64,000 bases of DNA from the NCBI RefSeq assembly GCF_042242105.1, contig NC_092029.1:13037885-13101884 (forward strand). Direction: 5' to 3'. Below, one piece after another: positions 20,112 through 34,110 of the stretch (the stretch's first letter is position 1; every line of letters begins with the position of its first letter). A program made the position numbers and the translations under genes. A model generated the notes under the pieces. The model was not told the origin of the DNA and did not search any database. It was given only the letters and a program-made list of their open reading frames with translations. The DNA is from Pempheris klunzingeri (Eukaryota; Chordata; Actinopteri; Acropomatiformes; Pempheridae).

Positions 20112-22250
20112 GGATGCTCGACTTCAAAAAAAATAAAGTCAAGGAAGAAAATTGTCCTCTTTCTCTTCTTATTCTTGCTGACAAAAACAACAAGATTGGT
20201 GAAACCGCAGCACTTCCTTTAAGTCTTCACCAGCAGCGGTTAGATCGGCAAGTCGATGTCCCGAGTTGCCCTACTTGACAGAGTGGATCTCCGAATTAAG
20301 ACGCCCGATTGCACATTGTATCAGACAGTCTTCGCCTCCGATATGTAGGGTTGCAGAACCGGACTGCAGCCCCGGGACAGCGACCGGTGAACGGCGTCAG
20401 CAGCCCTCCAGCTCGGGGAGCAACAGCGGGTGCATAAAGTTGGAGTTGGAAAAACGCAGCCTGGAGCGCATCCGACGGAGCCAGACCGGTGGGAAAAAGA
20501 GAAAAATAAATTTTCGGATATTCTGACAGGTGAAAGCTTGTTAAAACCAGGACACGATGTGACTTTGTGGTGCGAGTTCCTCAAATAAGCCTTGGTAATA
20601 TTTATGAGAAGTGTCAGGGGGAGGCTGGAGGGTGGAGATCTCCACTTCCTTCATCCACTTGGCTTTCTACTCCAAACTCCAGCCTGACGTCACTGGCGTG
20701 TGAGGGAGTGTGTGTGTGTGAGTGTGTGAGTGTGTGTGACTGGTCGTGTGGATGTGTGTGGGAGTGATGTGTGCAAGTGCCTTGCTCATGGATCAAGAGG
20801 CATTGCAAACAAAAAACACGTGTTGCATGTATGTTTTCTGCAAGATTTCACCTCGTTAAGCTGCAGGTTCATTTATTTAAGCAACAATTATCACAATAAC
20901 CAGCTAAAAGACGTGTAGGAATCCCACGATGAACATTATCTCAATCACAATTCAAGATATCACATATTTAAAGATTAATACAACAAAAAAAAATCCCACA
21001 TCTCTCCATAATCTCTCTAAGGATCACTGTTAACAGCAGCAGCAGTGCTGACGTGTGTTGTCAGACCACGAACAGGTTATGCCGGACGGCTCAGACATTA
21101 AACGGTGTCATGCTCCTCGTTTCCTTCACACACAAGCACAAAAACTTTAGTGTCTTGCTGCATGCAGCCCTCATGCTTCAAGGATACGTGCCTGGACCCC
21201 AGCGTAGACCGATCCTCTGATTTCTGCACCAGTGATTCACTGGATATTTGTCGTATACATCCAGACTGTAACATAGTTCAAGTGTCGCTTTTTTCTCAGA
21301 TCGTTGCACTGAGTAAGCTGCAAGCTTTTATGCTTATTTTAAAGTCATTTTGAGCGTCATTGATCACAGCGTTTTTCAACCTGTTGCAGGCTGTTATTTT
21401 GGCTCCAGAGCCCATTCAGAGGATTTGTCATCACTGATCAATATGTTCAATCTGAAGTTAGAGCAGCGGATAGTAATATGGGGTGCAAACAGAGTATTGG
21501 CTCCCTGTGCTGTGAGACAAATGAATGAGATATGATGATTAATAAATAAAAAAAGCTGTGTACTGTGGCTAGTTTTAATCAAATATAGTGAATAAAAACA
21601 ATCTATGAAGACATGTGAAAACTGAAAGTGATGACTCGCACTTTCACTCCTGCATTTTAAACACCGTGGCTTATATAAAAGCACATTGGATGAATAAAAT
21701 ATAAATCTAATCTAAATGAATCGAAATAAAAAATAATAATAGTAATAATAACTTTTTACTAAATTGCTGCACTTTTGTTTTGTGACCACACAGGTTCATA
21801 CAAACATCACCACCAAACATTCTGATTTAAATTATTTCAATTTTAGTTGTTAATTTCTTACAAAACGTCAACTTACAAAACAACTGTCACACTCAAGAAT
21901 ATTCACTCTTATAATAAGATGCCTAATAGTAACTGAATAATAAGGTCTGATGTTTCTTTCACCCTCCTGTGGCTCAATGCCTTTGATTTAATGAGTTGAT
22001 TAATGAACTGTCTTTAACCAGTGGTTTAAGGCTGGCTTTGCTGTGATGCTGCCCACCTCCCATCGCCCCCTGCAGTCAGACAGTCCTCGGACACCGGGGT
22101 ACAAACTGTCCGGAGGGCTGCAGGGCCCGCTCACTGACACCCTGACCTTGACAGCTTGCTGTGCTTTCACCGGGTAACTCCAGAAATCCATATTCTGTCT
22201 TTAATTGTGTCCATTCCCACGGTACACTGAAGGCCATATGGACTCACAAC
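20112..22250. other. nr2e1 5' flank, including probable promoter and 5' UTR
   Basis: No coding exon was seen. About 20320-20500 has raised CG content just upstream of the start codon, as expected for a developmental gene promoter. A full CRE lies at 20685-20692 and a TG-rich tract at 20706-20762. Beyond about 20800 the sequence is AT-rich with nothing recognised. The transcription start cannot be placed from sequence alone. Confidence 0.5.
20685..20692. promoter_or_regulatory. Full-palindrome cAMP response element
   Basis: TGACGTCA, a perfect CREB/ATF site, about 580 bp upstream of the nr2e1 start codon. Whether it lies in the promoter depends on an unmapped start site. Confidence 0.4.
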
Positions 22251-22420
22251 GTGTCGATTTAAGCGGACAGGGGCGAGGCGGAGAGGCATAGTTAATTGCA
22301 ATTAGCCATTGTTGTGTCTTTCAACCTGCCCTTTAGCTGAACGGCCGAGGCTGGAGACTAACAAGCCCGAGGAGAAATCACTATAATATTCCTTTGATTT
22401 TCCTGCAGGGACACCTAGAA
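22251..22420. promoter_or_regulatory. Candidate neural enhancer upstream of nr2e1
   Basis: About 2.2 kb upstream of the nr2e1 ATG. It contains a perfect 12-bp palindrome TAATTGCAATTA (22293-22304), a paired homeodomain-type site, followed after one base by CCATTGTTG (22306-22314), a SOX-type site. The surrounding sequence is non-repetitive. Function is inferred. Confidence 0.4.
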
Positions 22421-24700
22421 AGCCTGTGGTCCTCAATAGGAAGTTTATAGCCTCATATTGTGTTTTTATCTCATATAAATGCTCCCCCGTAATAAAGGCT
22501 ACAATACACCTTTATAATGGGCACCCCTTTCTTGAATTCTCCCATTTTTAAAGGATTACATAGGATTCTTTGTCATATAACGACTTGTTTTATTGGTGAT
22601 TAATTTACTAAATAAAAAAAATAGAATTGACGTCTCTAAAATTGAGACACTGGAAAACACGTTGCCATTCTCACAGATCAATAACATTTTGTATTTCTAA
22701 GTGCGCGTGTGTGCATGTGTGTGTGTGTGTGCGTGTGTGCATGTGTGTGTGTGTGTGTGTGAGGGTGGGTGGCTGCCGGGGTGGGTGAATGGTGAATGTG
22801 TGACATAATCTCCTTAACTCGTCTTAATCCTCGTCATTCACTGATAGCCTTTACACAAATATAACCAACATCATGGTTGCCGGGGTTGCCTTCTTTCACT
22901 TTTTTGTATTAGTGACTCTCTTCTCCTCCAACAGTCAATGAAATGACGCTAACAAAGGGCGCAGTGGATTGTGTATCTGTTTTCTGGGAGCTCGGCATCA
23001 GTATGCGGATACTTGACATACTATAGGATAGACTTCAACAACGAGAAACGAGTGAGTGTCCAACAGAAGTCAGCACAAAACAATGCAGAGAGATCATGCG
23101 TGTGTTCTGAATGTCTTGACACCCTTTATAATGTTTTTTAACGACGGGAAAACTCCTCAAAACGCAGGTCAGCTGTAAATATTACATTGTCATATATTCA
23201 GTTTACGCACCTGTTGATTTTGGGGGGGTTTTCAGCTCAGACAGACATTTTAATGATGTGAGGATCATAATAATAACAGCACTCATTCAATATAACAGAT
23301 TTAACATGACGACAATGACTGTTTTTGCCATTTTTAGTATATTTCTGGCTATTCCTATAGATAATCCCCGACCGTTGGCCATAGTTTAACCATCTCTTTA
23401 CGCACTGCTATCACTGTGCAGGCCCCTAACCGACCAGGCGTAAACCAATTGGCTTTAGGGAGAAGTCACAAAGCTCCAGAGAGCAAATAATGAGGAGGAT
23501 TCAAGCCGACCAAAGACCCACGCAGCCGTGCATCCTTTAAAACTGACCGGGGAGATCATAGCCAGGGATCTCAGCCCGCAGACACCTCAGCTCAGGAGGG
23601 GATTGTCTTAACGTGGAGGAATCAGCTACAGTCATAAAGATGTGCGCACATAACCGTAAAAGTCTTGCTCAATAACACTAAAAAAAAAAATAAATAAATA
23701 AAAACAGCAGAACAGCAAAAATGGCTATTTTCTATTATATCAACACGTAATTGGCTTAAATATGATCAAACTTTACAAATAAGCGCTAAATATGCAGCTT
23801 GAGTTCAGCACCACGGACAGTTCTTCACCAGGAGTCACTAAACACATGCAGCTTACCTGTCCGCGTGCCTGCTGCTAACTTAAAGGGACCCAGCTTCCCA
23901 ATTCACAAGTATTCAGAGATCTTTGATTACTATACATACACATGTTTATTATGTTGCAGTGAGTTAGAATGTAAAATGTATTTGAATTATTGTTCTGCTG
24001 TCAGCAGGTCAGATCTGGGTGTGATCTCCAGCTCCCACATCCAGCATCTACTGGGATCCAGTCAATCGAGCACACCTGTGACTTCAGCCAATCAGGATCC
24101 AGCATTATGACTGTTCTCCCATGAGGCCTAGTTAACCTTTGGCTGTATGTGGAAACATCAAACAAACAAAACTGTCACATAAACGGGCTTCTCACACTCA
24201 GAAATCAGAGCCTTTAAGTTGGAGGCTAAATCAAAGGTTAAATGATATTGAACACAAACTAATCTGCAGGATTTCAAATGGGAACTGATCATCAGACTGC
24301 TCTGATGTCCTGTGCTTTAGCTGACTTGTTGTTTTCTTGTTTTATTCTACCCTGCGTGGACAGCAGGGTTGACTGGGTCGACTATTCCTGTGAAATAAAG
24401 TCAACTGACAGGAATTGAACCCAACAAGACAGAGAGAAATGGATCAATACATATATTTATTTTTCATTTCCCCTCATGCCACTGAGTCTGTTTGATCCTG
24501 TGCCACTACTTAGATGAAGTGGACATTTTATTGTAGCGTTTGGCCTGGTACTTTTTTTTTTAATCTTTAGTGGATAAAGTTGGTCTTTATTTCCCCCAAC
24601 ATGTTAACAAACCTCCTGGAAGATGACATACAGGTACAGTCGCATGTTTCTCTTGCTGAGTGGCGTTTATTTAAATCAACAAGGGGGTATATTTGTTCTG
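22421..24700. other. Intergenic, no gene recognised
   Basis: Contains a TG tract (about 22719-22761). The non-repetitive, CG-containing stretch at 23440-23600 could be conserved non-coding DNA. No coding potential was seen. Confidence 0.5.
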
Positions 24701-24705
24701 ATGTC

Positions 24706-25490
24706 CAGTGGTGGAATGTGAGTAATGTAATCTGAGGCACTGGTACTTTACCTGAGTATTTTTTTTCATGCTACTTTCTACCAGGAAACATTGTGCTTCT
24801 TGCTCCGCTGCAGTAATATGATAGCTTCTCTTACTAGTTACTTTACAAATTAGGATTTTTGGATACAAACAGAAGAAGTGCTTGTAAAATGTGATGAATT
24901 TTTGAAATGAAAGCACCCAAGAGTACAAACAAGTAAAGCTGAAACAAACAGTTTATTGACAGGAAATTAACTGGATAATTGTTTTTCATGCAAAAGTCCA
25001 AACATTTAATGATTCTAGATACTCAAATGTGAGGATTTGCTGAGTTTCCTTTTAATCATTTGAAGAACTCTCATGTATTTTCAATCATTTTGAGGCTTGG
25101 ACTATTAGCTGGACAAAACAAGCAATGCGAGGGTTTCACCCTGGGTTCTGGGTTAATCAAATAATATTCAGCTGAACATTCATAATCATTAGTTGGAGGT
25201 CAGTACAAACTATAAGAATCAGCTCCATTCCAACAACAGCACTGAAATCCTGCTTTTATATTAACACACGATGACAATCTATTGATTTAATATATCATGG
25301 TATAAAACTCACAGGGGAGGTTTTTCTACATTCGTATACATTTGATACTTTAAGTAAATTTTCATACTTCCATGCTTTGACTGGAGAAAGACTTTGAACG
25401 CAGAACTTTTACTTATGATAGAGTATTTTTACAGTGTGACATCAGTACTTTTACTTAAGTAAAGGATCTGAGTACCTCTCTGCAGTGGGT
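24706..25490 (+). mobile_element. Dispersed fish repeat, 'AGTGGTGGAA...TACTTAAGTAAAGGATCTGAGTA' type, copy 1
   Basis: Begins with CAGTGGTGGAATGT and ends near TTTTACTTAAGTAAAGGATC. Words such as this pair are very common in percomorph genomes as the ends of a non-coding repeat; the family name was not looked up. The copy is degraded and interrupted by a second repeat from about 24934. Confidence 0.65.
24934..25145 (+). mobile_element. Second dispersed repeat nested in copy 1
   Basis: Starts AAGCTGAAACAAAC and contains TCAAATGTGAGGATTTGCTG and, later, TTGGACTATTAGCTGGACAA. This wording recurs in related form at 53121-53290. It lies inside the older repeat, so it inserted later. The right border is approximate. 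Confidence 0.55.
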
Positions 25491-28400
25491 GTCGAGTGTT
25501 TCACTGGCAGGGGTTGAAAACAAGTGTCAGGATTTCTCAGCAGTTACAGTAAACCCTCCAGACCCTCAGCAGTAGCACACCAGAGGCCTCACACAGTCCC
25601 ACCATCTCCTCCACCTCTGCATGCACGCTTACACATTTACACACACGCCAAAGGCCTCACCATGGAGGAGTCCCCCCCAGAGCACACAGACCCAGAACCC
25701 AAACCCAGAAACCCACAAGTCGGTGCGGTGCAGTTGGACGCTCTGACAAATCTATTTGGGGCAAATTGTCAGTGAGAAACTTCCGCTCGAACTGCCTTGG
25801 ACAAAACTGGCTGTTGGGGAGAGCAAATCCCGCTCCATGAGGGTGGGGGACAATGGGGGGCGAATGTGTTGATGTGCGGCCGGTGGCTGGGGAGGGACAA
25901 TGGACGGATTAGTCAGTCCTCTGGCTGACTGATTTGAGATGGCTCCTCTCAGCCTCTCACTGTGGGGAGTCCCATTGTCCCGCTTCTGATTCCCACTTCT
26001 CACAAACTCCAAACAAAAGTCAATCTCTTTCTCAAGGGAGGGGGGGAAATATCGGCCCGTGTTTCAGCTGGGGAAAGTGACTCAAAAACGTATTTGCGAG
26101 AAATGGCTGACTCTCTAACTCCCCGTCCACTCTTTATGTCTTTTTTCCCTCCTCTCTGCCTTCATCCTCCTCATTTGCAGTCTTCATTGCCCCGTGGTGG
26201 TGGTAGATAGTGGGATGTTGAATGATCCCGGTTTTTCAGACTCGAGTGGGGCTGGGGCACCTGTTGGAGGCTTAGAGGCGGCTTTGCGGCCGGGGTCATT
26301 AATATTAAAATATACAGAGATGCCATCACGGGCTGGTCTGAAATCGGTCTGATGTCGCCCCTGGGTTCCCTCTCTGGATGGACCTCTGCTTTCAGTCACT
26401 CGTGAAGAGCCTTCTTTTCTTTTTTTCTGTCTTCTCTTTTTCTTTTTTCCCTCCCTGAAAAGACTCGTTAACAAATTATGACAGCTGAGTAGAGGGGCTT
26501 AGTCTGTTCACACTGCAAAGACAAACATGTGAGAGCCGAGGAGCCCGAGATGTGATCAGTGTATCTACAGTTCATTTGATATTCAGCCTGCATGTGGTGT
26601 GTGTGTGAAAGTGGCTGGATTTTCTGGAGTTGGAAAAAACAGATTTCAGTCATCCAGAGGTGATTGTGTTGACTAGATTTGTCTATTAAATTTATGTAAA
26701 AGCTCTCATTTCATTAAAGTCATCATATATGTGATTGACAAAAACAAGATTTACATTGAGGAGTCAGGTTAGAGCTTATTTATGGAGATTTTCACTTGAG
26801 CTATCTTTTTCTCAATGTGTTTCGGTGTATTGATGCGGCTATTTGATTTGTTTCAGTGTTGGGTATGAGAATATTCTTTAATTTCATGTTGCATGTTTTA
26901 TGTTTTTTCACGTCTGGGGAGCATGTTAGAGAGAGAAGAGTTCAGCCTTAAACATGAGATGTTTTAGTGGAACAACAATCAGATCAAAAGAAAAAAACAT
27001 GCAAATAACAGTTTCTACCACACCCAACCCCACTCATCTCATCCAGTTGTTCACTAATAATGATAATAATATCTAACAACATTCATTATTACAACTTAAA
27101 TAACAAAGGAGTTAATAAGTCAACATACCCAGACTACACTCATTCACCCTGTAGTGTGAACTGAAGTATCCTGTGAAAGACAAAAAAACAATTGGATAAA
27201 CTTTGTAAGAGCAGCTGTAACTCCATTTTACAACTGTTGCATTGCTTTATTCAAACTACTTATTACTTTTTTATGTTTGCATGCATGCTGTGATATATGA
27301 TTTATACATGTTCAGTAGCGCATTCGGTTCATTTCTTGTTCAGAGTGTCACTGTTGGACTAACTCTGATATCAAAACCTTGACACAGAGACATCACATCT
27401 TACGGAAACTTATTCTTTTTCCTTTGACAATGTAATGTAATGTATTCTGGAACATATGAAATACTTTTAATACATTTATTCAGCTTTATCTGTTGTTTTT
27501 TAAGGTAAACATACTCATTTATTATATTTACATATCACGTTGTTGATTAGTTGCTGATGACACATTCATGTGACCATAGAGTTACATTATTTAAAGATCC
27601 CCTTCAGACATGTTTTAAGACATGTAAAAATACTTTGCTTGGAAAGGTTAACTTAATAACTTTTAATTAATTAACTTTTTTTTAAATGACACCTTCTCTT
27701 CCCTCATTGGAAAATACAGAATCTATGAATGTGAAAATATCTTTCATTTCAAAAGCCTATTCAGCGTGTTTCAAGTTTTCACATCACTCTTATGAAAGTT
27801 GCATGTTGTTCAATGTTTGGCTCCAACCTCACTGTGATGTCACAAAGTCATGGTCGGCGCGCACAGAGAAACTTTCCCTCCTTCAGTGGATGAATGAACC
27901 AAACTCTGCACACACATCTTTCTGCACACACACTTTTCTGCCAAACATGCATGTGGAAAAAACAACAAGCAAAACACAGTTTTGTGTGGAAGGGGCCTTT
28001 AGTTTCAGTTTCATGTATATGTGCCCGCCATGCTCGCACATAGCTTCTTTAAAAACACAGCCGCAGTGTGAACAGTGGTCGCGGCCGTCAGACAGATTAA
28101 GCACAGAATGGCTGTCAGCAGCTCCCTCCACAGCGGCAGTTCACCTGGAGTCACTCTGACAGTCATTCTGCTGTTTATCCTGCTCTGTTCAGCAGTCAGT
28201 CTTGCTTCTCCTGATGTTATCCTGCTGGCTCCACAGGTCAGGTTCAGTGGTCACGGTCTGGGGTCACAGTTTCCACTCATCATTAACCCTGGGGGACCCT
28301 GCAGCACAGGAGCTGTCATCAGGAGCCTCACACTCACCTCGAGGGTCTTAATACACACCCAGACACCCAGACACAGGGGACTGGTGATTCATTGAGGGAA

Positions 28401-31400
28401 TCAGGGCATGTGACCTTCCCTGTATTCAGACTGGGGTATAATGTGTGTGATGAGGCTGTGTGGGGAGCAGATCTAGGTCAGAGTACGAGTGTGTGTCAGG
28501 TGACATGATGAGAATATTGATGAACATTACTTTGTGTATATAGTCCCTCAAACCGGACTGCACCTGTAACAACCTGATGTCTCAAAGGCAATAGTGATAA
28601 TTTCCCTTTATTTCTTATTCAATTTAATTCAATTATTACCTTTTTTCTTTCTTTTTATTTCTTTCCTTCTTTCTTACTTGTCACGTATTGCTTAAAATAT
28701 CCAATAACATCACACAACAATACCAACAAAATGGCACGGAAAAATGCAGCAAACCTTTTTATTTATAGTCTAAACAAATTTGCAGTGCTCTTAAAATAAG
28801 CCTTTACACAAATACGCTAAATAACATATATATGTTTATATTGCTGTTATCTGACAGAGCGTTCATTCATTGAATTACAGATGTAATGAGGGGGCCAGAC
28901 ATTGCTGCAAGAACTCTCATGTGTAACTTAATGTTGCCTTTATAAAGTAGTTTCTACTGGCAAATTACTCTGAAGCATGGCTGCAATAAAGTGTTGAATA
29001 GTTGTCCTCCTGAGTTACAGACTGTCACTGTTTATTTGTAAGGAATATTTCATTGACAATTTCATTTCATTGCTACCATTCACACACAGACATGGGAAAT
29101 AAAAATCAGTCACAGAATAAAAATAATAATATATGTAGAAACCTGAACCACTTCCTACTACTTGCAGCTTAAGCCACACTTGTAAGTAACAAATGAAACA
29201 CTCAAATTTAAATTATTGCTTATAATGAATAATGACAGTTCAGTTCATGTTTTGTCTGTTTGTGTGTGTGTTCAGCTTTAAGTCGTGAAAGGCAGCAACA
29301 AGACTGTGTATTATGTGAAGGCCTCTCAGATATAGTTTGTTTCTGTAGGACTTTTTTTTTTAACTTTGAAAGATAAAGATGAGTAGTGATGAAAGCAGCT
29401 GGGAGACATGGGGTCCTTTAGAAACACCCAAACAATGATGAGGGCAAAGAGGCACTTGTTTTTTTTCTCATATTCACCACATTTTCTCAATCATCCATCC
29501 CACCACCCCGCAGCTCATTGCTTTCCCATCCTCAAATTCCCTCAAAGTTTCAGATGCTCACAATTCCACAATGCCCAGATGCTGTCCTTTGGCCCTTTAC
29601 CCCCCTCAACCCAGAGCTATCATTCATAACCTTTCTGTGGAGCTGGGAGTGAAAGAGGTGGGATAAGGGAGAAAGAGGGGGAGCGGAGAGCAACATGGCA
29701 GCTTATTTAGAAGACTTCCTTTATTGGAACATGTGCAAGCAGTTCACTCACAAAGGACTTAAATAGGATATTTTCTGTTCCCTATAGTTGCTTTCCCCTT
29801 TTAAGTGCCGAGGCAAAAAAAGTAAGTTTACAACTCCCTCCTCAATGGGGGCTCTTCACTCTCAGGTTGCGGGGACCTGAGTGACCTAGGAAAGTTAATT
29901 AGGAGGCGAACAAAGAGCGAGCTGGAGCAGAATGCCTAGCCTCTCCTCCAGCCAAAGATGTCATCCATTAATTAGGAAAATCTTTAAGGTGGCCTTATTG
30001 AATTTACAGAAAGCCCTGTGGTTGGCGGGCAACAGTTTTTTGATCAAGCCCTGACTCAAACAATGCCTTTCTGGGGGTTAAAAAAGAAGAAGAAGGGAGG
30101 AGATTGGTGGTAGAAGAAGAGAGGGAGAAGGGGGGAGAGAAAGAAACGTATGGGTTTGCAGCGCAGTACAGTTTAATGGGGGGTGGGGGGGTGGCTGCCG
30201 ATTGTGACAGCTCAGATTCACATGGGTATGGGGGGCATAGTTTGGGGATGATGTCATCCAAAGGCAACCTGGGGGCTTGGGAAGTAAGAAGGAGGGGGTT
30301 CTGAGCTTGAGCCACAGGGGCCACTCAAAGTTAACATCGCTGCCTGCATCTGGGCCAAATCCTTTTCTTCTGGCCCAGGAGAGGCTTTCCTGAACACCGA
30401 GCCCTCCACCACTCCTCCCACTCCCTCGTTCACAAATCAGGGCTTGCTTTTAAAGCTAACCCCTTGCTAACTGACTAGCTAACTGCCTTTTCTTTCCAGT
30501 CTGACTGCCTATTCATCCCAGGCCCACTATGAATAATATAGCTGGATAAGTCTACAGACTTTGCCTATTTAATCAGCCTTTACTTTTTCTAGTTTTATTA
30601 TTGAGAGGGAACTAACAATTGTAACAAATTACATTTATTACACTTAAACCTTTATTGACATTTTTTGGACGTTTTTGGAAAAAAAAAAAAAAAAGCTTTT
30701 TCACATTGAATCACATCAGTCTGTCTACTTCTACTTCAGGGTTTTGTTGTCTTATTGTCTTATATTAAATACTTTGTGTGTTACTTTATTGTAACTTTAG
30801 GTGCCAGTGTCTTTTCAGTAGCCTCATTTTGGTGGAGCACTTTCACTTTTCAGCATGGATGACCGCATCAGGCGCTCCACTTTACCATTTAAGTTTTTTT
30901 CCCCAGTTGTTATAACGAATAAATTGCAATTTTAAGAAATTGTATAGATTCACTCACTGTTAAAGCTATTGTGTGGAGATTTTGCCCACCAGTGGTGCTG
31001 CAGAGTTGTATTGTTTATCTCGTCATGCACATGAAAGCACATTTATATTGAGAGCACGGACGCGATGCAGTGCACATGTCTGCATTTCAACAGGTTGTAG
31101 AAATAATGTGCACAAGTCAGCAATGCACCAATAAAAGATGAGTAGAAGAAGAACAAGCTGGGACCGTTTCCAACCAAAAAAAGAGTCTTGTTTGTTGAAT
31201 GGATCAAATGTACTTCAATTAAAACACCATAGGTTACCTTTAAATTCATGTAATGGGTCACATTTAACAGCTTTTCCATATAGTGACGTAAATATTAATA
31301 TTGTCTCCAATACTAAACCTGCTTTACAGTGAAAAAAATATTCTCAGTGGCCTCAACAAGTCTCAACAAGAAACTTAGTGTTGCTGCAGAAATATTGTTT

Positions 31401-32840
31401 TGAAAGAAAAAGTTAACTTATGTGTTTACTTTCAGTGCAATTTAAATTTCAAAGAAATTGACAAAAGAATATTCTATCAAATCTTTTATGACAGTTACTT
31501 AACAGGGAGATAATTTTACATGAAGGTGATTTAAAAAGGAGAAAAGCTTTCCAGTGATTTATTAAAATTTTATTATATCATGATTATAAACAGTTTAGTT
31601 ATAGGGGACAATGTTTACCCTCCTTTCAAAGCAGGTGATAAAACTTTATGCCATTAATTCATACCACTTATACAACATTAGTCTGACATAAGGAGCCTTT
31701 TAAGGTGGAAAACAGAGATCAACCAGGCTTAGTTTGCAGTGGTTGTCGAACTGTAGATCACAGTGACCCACTTTAATATAAATCACTGGGATCAGTAAGG
31801 AGCAGAGAGAAAACACCAGTGCAGGCTGGCTTACATACTGACAGACACAAGCATGTTCATGCTATATGCTGGCATGCTGTCCGGTCCATGCGTCTCCTGG
31901 GACGTGAACCCCTCACCCCACCCCCCCGGGGGGACTAATTTGAGGGGAGGGACGATGTGTTTTGTTGCTTGTCAGAAACAATCACTCCCGGCCCATTACA
32001 TTTACAGCACGTCGTGCTCTCATAGCCCTGGGAGGGGGGAGGTGGCTCCCAGAGGACCATGGACAGAAATCATATTTACTCATCAGGGACATGAAAAGTT
32101 AACGACCATCCAAAACATTAAAAATGCAAATATCATCCAGTTGATCCTTGGGAACAGGAGAAATCAGTTTTCACCAAAAGTTGCTTTGGTGTGTCGCACC
32201 CCCACCCACCCCGCCACGCTAAAGATGTGAGATTAAAGTGAATAACAACTTTATTTAGTGTGCCCTGTGCCGCCCCCACCCCTCTCTTGTCCTCTGTCCC
32301 GGCCCACCCGTCCTCTCCCTGTTCTGTTTGGGCACTGGAGGTTGTCAGTCGGGGTTTATGTCCAGTTCACTGGAGCTGAAAGAAGTCAGTTTCATGTCTT
32401 GTTATGGAACAAGACGTCTCTGCCTCTCAGGAGTGATGAGAAGTGGTCTGGGTGAGCAGGGTGAGCAGGGAGCGGGACTGTCCCCTGGAGGCGACCAGCA
32501 GTGAGGAAGTCAAAGCGGCTTTTGTGTAGCTGCTGTCGGCTGCGTGTTTGGTAATTATCCCCCTCTATATGAGCACAGACCGGGCTTTCCAGGAGAGATC
32601 CCAAACCAACCGGCCCACGGAAGAGTGCACAGCACACCGTCAACAAAGATTAACTTCTCACAGTGCCGCAGAGATGCCTGATCGGGGAGACGCAGCAACT
32701 GCATGAAACCCTCTGCGACGTGATTGTGATGAGCAGATCTGCAGAGTCAGACTGTTTCCAACTGTTGCAGAGCTTAGATGGTGACACCTGTAGAGCTGAG
32801 AGACCCCAGGACCCCGTTCAACACATGCACTTTTACTTTT
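25491..32840. other. Intergenic, no gene recognised
   Basis: Open frames here are short, lack splice support and match nothing I know. Non-repetitive, mixed-composition stretches at about 29640-30340 and 31880-32200 stand out from the AT-rich background and are candidates for conserved regulatory DNA of nr2e1 or ostm1. An A run lies at 30680-30694. Confidence 0.45.
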
Positions 32841-32844
32841 AAAC

Positions 32845-33471
32845 AGTGCTGGATTCATATTCAGATCCTTTACATAAGTGCAAAATACTAAGGAAAAGTA
32901 AATAAATTGGCAGTTATAAGCTAAATGTGCTCAAGTAAAAGTGCTCATTCAGCAGAAAATGCTCCTTGTGTGTGATATATTGTTATAAATGACATTATTG
33001 GATTACTGATATATCAGAGTGTAAGCAGCATTATACTGATGTAACTGGAGGCGTTGTTAGTTTTTAATAGCAGTTAGTTTAGCAGTCACAAGATAAATCT
33101 GAGAGGTTGTGAGTTTATTAATGGGGTAGGAAAGAAGGAAAAGTTTTGTGACACATTTTCTGAAATGTTGGTGCATTTTACTTCATTGGTGCTGGAACAG
33201 ATGTTGAACTGAGACCATCTGTGAAGTTAAGAGGGGAAATCTACTGTTGGTGGAACTACATGACATGGAGCCACTACCAGACACAAAGTTTAGAAACCAC
33301 TAGTCTCACTTTATAACTTAAGCCAAAAAGTACCAAGTATCTATTGGACAACTTTTAACAAATGCAGCAGAGTGAAAGGAACAATATTCCCACTGATATA
33401 TAGTGGAGTTGAGTATGAAGTAAATGAAACTTAATATGATTTATGTACTTTGTACTTTCCACCACTGCTGT
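32845..33471 (-). mobile_element. Dispersed fish repeat of the copy 1 type, inverted (copy 2)
   Basis: Starts CAGTGCTGGATTCATATTCA with CCTTTAC nearby and ends GTACTTTCCACCACTG, the inverted form of the copy 1 termini, at a similar overall length. Confidence 0.65.
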
Positions 33472-33776
33472 AATCCTCATCTATTTATCATGCATACATA
33501 CTGATCTATGTACATATAAATATTACATACACAAAATATACTGCGTCTATTAGCTCACTTTCATCTGAAATCCTGCTGTCAGATCCGAGCAGGCTGTATG
33601 TACTGAACCCAGATGTGTATTCATACACACACCACACACTGTATGAATGTAAAGTAACTTACATTACCCACATGACATCTATCTATAGTTTATCTTTCCT
33701 TGAGGCTCTTCGACAGCTACTGGAAACCAGAGTATGTAAAAACATAACTGACCGATAAAGCAGATTCTGATGTCAT

Positions 33777-34110
33777 CTTCAGCATCATGCTCCTCATCCC
33801 CCTCATTAATCATAATCACTATCATTATCAGAATTTTTTTTCACTCCTGATAATTTTCATAGTCTTCGTCATCCTCATCATCAACATCTCTATACTTACT
33901 CTCATCATCATCGTCATCACCACCATCACCTTCATTCAAATCATAATAACCGGATCATATCATCATCTTCATCACCATTATCACCATCACTGCCATCATC
34001 CTACATATTATACTTAACCGTCATTGCCCACTTATCCCCCTTGACATCACAATCATCCACAGCTTCATCATCATCCTCTAACCTCACTACAGACATCGTC
34101 ATCATCATCA
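33777..34110. repeat. Imperfect ATC/CAT-rich simple sequence
   Basis: About 330 bases dominated by CATCATCA, TCATTATCA and CACCATCAC words. The open frame through it (Ile/His repeats) is not a gene. Confidence 0.8.

Noticed and set aside
27686-28395. Overlapping frames of 106-157 residues
   Set aside because: No recognisable domain, no splice-site pattern and unremarkable composition. Consistent with chance frames in intergenic DNA.
33787-34017. Ile/His-rich frame of 76 residues
   Set aside because: Translation of ATC/CAT simple sequence.
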